Assembly: GCA_035555435.1 (NCBI GenBank)
Contig: DATMGN010000062.1
Coordinates: 1 to 64,000 of the forward strand
DNA from: 73-13 sp035555435
GTDB lineage: Bacteria > Actinomycetota > Actinomycetes > Actinomycetales > Microbacteriaceae
Reading direction: 5' to 3'
DNA length: 64,000 nucleotides
In this document: piece after piece, positions 62,676-64,000 of the stretch
Layout of the letters: each line of letters begins with the position of its first letter
How positions within the stretch are numbered: the first letter of the stretch is position 1
The notes under the pieces: generated by a model
The model's input: the letters and a program-made list of their open reading frames with translations, nothing else
Databases searched by the model: none
What the model was told of the DNA's origin: nothing
Translations under genes and position numbers: made by a program

Positions 62676-63998
62676 CTACCCGGCGACCAGGTCGGACTCC
62701 CGGACGGGGCCGACCGCCGCGACGACGCGGGGCGCGACGACGAGCCGCGCGGCGAGGGCCCGCACCTCCTCGGCCGTGACGGCCTCGAGCCGGGCCGACC
62801 ACTCGTCGAGGTCGACGAACTCGCCGAGGGAGATCTCGGCACGGCCCAGGCGGTTCATCCGCGCATCGGAGTCCTCGATCGCGAGCGCCCCCGCGCCGCT
62901 CAGGAAGCCGACCGCGCGCCGCAGCTCCGCGTCACTGACGTTCTCCGCGGCGAGGCGCTCGAACTCCGCCGTCATGACGCGCACCACCTCGCCGACCTTC
63001 TTCGGCGTGCAGGACGCGGCCATGCCGACGGCGCCGGCGTCCGAGTAGCCCGAGGCGAACGAGTACACCGAGTAGACGAGCCCGCGCCGCTCGCGCACCT
63101 CCTGGAAGAGCCGGGAGGACATGCCGCCGCCGAGCACGGTGTTGAGGACCGCCATCGCCGGCCGCTCCGGCGCCGAGCCGGTGAGCCCGGGGGCGCCGAT
63201 CACGAGGCTGACCTGCTCGAGCTTGCGTTCGACCGCGACGACCGGGGCGGCGGGGGCGACCGGGACGGGCTGGAGACTGCGGCGAGCACGCGGCGGGGCG
63301 ACGAACGCCATGTCCCAGCCCGCGCGCGACAGGCCGGCGACGACCGCGGCGACGATCGCCTCGTGGTCGACGGCACCCGCGGCGCACACGACGAGCTCCC
63401 CTGGCCGGTAGTGCTCGCGATAGTGCGCGACGACGGCGTCACGGCCGACCGCCTCGATCGACGCCGGGGATCCGCCGATCGGGCGGGCGAGCGGGCTCGC
63501 GCCGAACACGGCCTCGGCGAAGCGCTCCCCCGCGACGTCCGACGGGTCGTCGTCGGCCATCGCGAGCTCCTCGAGGATCACGCCGCGCTCCATCTCGAAC
63601 TCGTCCGGCGCGATGACGGAGTCGGCGACCATGTCCGCGAGGACGCCGACCGCCATGGAGATGTCCCGGTCGCGCACCTTCGCGTAGTAGCAGGTGTACT
63701 CCTTCGCCGTCACGGCGTTGTGGTCGCCGCCGACCTCGTCGAACGCGACGGCGATGTCGAGCGCGCTCCTCGCATTCGTCCCCTTGAACAGCAGGTGCTC
63801 CAGGAAGTGCGTCGACCCGTACGCGCCGTCGGCCTCGTCGCGCGAGCCGGCCGGGACCCAGAAGCCGATCGAGGCCGACTGCGACCCGGGGACCTGCTCG
63901 GTCAGGATGCGCAGACCCGACGGGTGGACCGTCCGAGCGACGGTCGTCCCGCCCGCCGCATCGAATCGGAGGTCGGGGGCATCGATCGGGAGCAGCAC
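62676..63998 (-). CDS. M16-family zinc peptidase, possibly cut by the window end
   Basis: 440 residues visible. Zinc site HFLEH (inverted HxxEH, ~64-68) with the distal Glu in ERGVILEELAM (~142), followed by the second M16 domain with the conserved R/Y pair region (GLVYSVYSFASGYSDAGAVG). This is the active MppB-like half of a processing peptidase. A GTG at 63996-63998 may be the true start, as the first residues look like a normal N-terminus, but the gene may also extend beyond the window. pnp often precedes it. Confidence 0.9.
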   Translation of the reverse strand: MLLPIDAPDLRFDAAGGTTVARTVHPSGLRILTEQVPGSQSASIGFWVPAGSRDEADGAYGSTHFLEHLLFKGTNARSALDIAVAFDEVGGDHNAVTAKEYTCYYAKVRDRDISMAVGVLADMVADSVIAPDEFEMERGVILEELAMADDDPSDVAGERFAEAVFGASPLARPIGGSPASIEAVGRDAVVAHYREHYRPGELVVCAAGAVDHEAIVAAVVAGLSRAGWDMAFVAPPRARRSLQPVPVAPAAPVVAVERKLEQVSLVIGAPGLTGSAPERPAMAVLNTVLGGGMSSRLFQEVRERRGLVYSVYSFASGYSDAGAVGMAASCTPKKVGEVVRVMTAEFERLAAENVSDAELRRAVGFLSGAGALAIEDSDARMNRLGRAEISLGEFVDLDEWSARLEAVTAEEVRALAARLVVAPRVVAAVGPVRESDLVAG

Positions 63999-64000
63999 GC

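Overview
The window is a high-G+C chromosome segment from an actinobacterium, most probably a member of Microbacteriaceae. The evidence is the rRNA leader and spacer sequences, the gene order dapB-thyX-dapA-rnj-ftsK-pgsA-cinA-XRE regulator-DUF3046-recA-recX-miaB-miaA-dapF-hflX, a PriA-type HisA, a flavin-dependent ThyX, and many GTG starts preceded by a -10 box about 6 bp upstream (leaderless transcripts). I would not assign a genus. I see no prophage, insertion sequence, CRISPR array or tRNA; nearly everything is core genome.

Layout. 1-5300: an rrn operon on the minus strand (23S, cut by the window start; spacer without tRNA; 16S; leader with tandem promoters). 5.3-8.3 kb: tyrS, a 3-methyladenine DNA glycosylase and an AbiEi/DUF559-like protein. 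8.5-15.3 kb: arginine operon argC-J-B-D-F-H (minus, genes mostly overlapping by 4 nt), preceded by a possible arginine-rich leader peptide. 15.7-21.7 kb: a small membrane protein, argG (plus), and accessory genes (two EamA exporters, a MarR regulator, a NAD(P)-binding protein, a SIP-domain protein with an iron box). 21.7-30.2 kb: pheST, an orphan histidine kinase-like protein, TrmH-type methyltransferase, SDR, rplT-rpmI-infC. 30.2-34.6 kb: DUF1844, sseB, and hisC-hisB-hisH-priA. 34.6-39.2 kb: a lexA/LysM SOS locus, a lipoprotein, a hydrolase, hflX.

39.2-48.3 kb: rRNA methyltransferase-like gene, dapF, miaA, miaB, recX, recA, DUF3046, XRE regulator, cinA, pgsA, DUF1801, arylamine N-acetyltransferase. 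48.3-57.1 kb: ftsK, a MacB-type efflux operon (HlyD-like/ATPase/permease), RNase J, a META lipoprotein, dapA. 57.1-61.4 kb: two tandem PPOX-fold flavoproteins, an aldo/keto reductase, thyX and a redox group (thioredoxin, DUF4395, Cys-rich mini-protein, OsmC). 61.5-64 kb: a small membrane protein, dapB and an M16 protease that reaches the window end.

The most interesting signals are not whole genes: (i) an Arg-rich 29-codon ORF followed directly by a nested hairpin upstream of argC; (ii) two families of short palindromic repeats carried in frame inside five housekeeping genes (argH, argD, an aldo/keto reductase; pheT, ftsK); (iii) an ATC start codon for infC; (iv) a -10 box placed 6-8 bp before the start codon of roughly two dozen genes, including divergent pairs whose promoters physically overlap; (v) an SOS locus pairing lexA with a LysM membrane protein of the ChiZ/YneA kind; (vi) an EamA gene that runs about 285 nt antisense into argG. 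I did not find a clearly novel multi-gene system.
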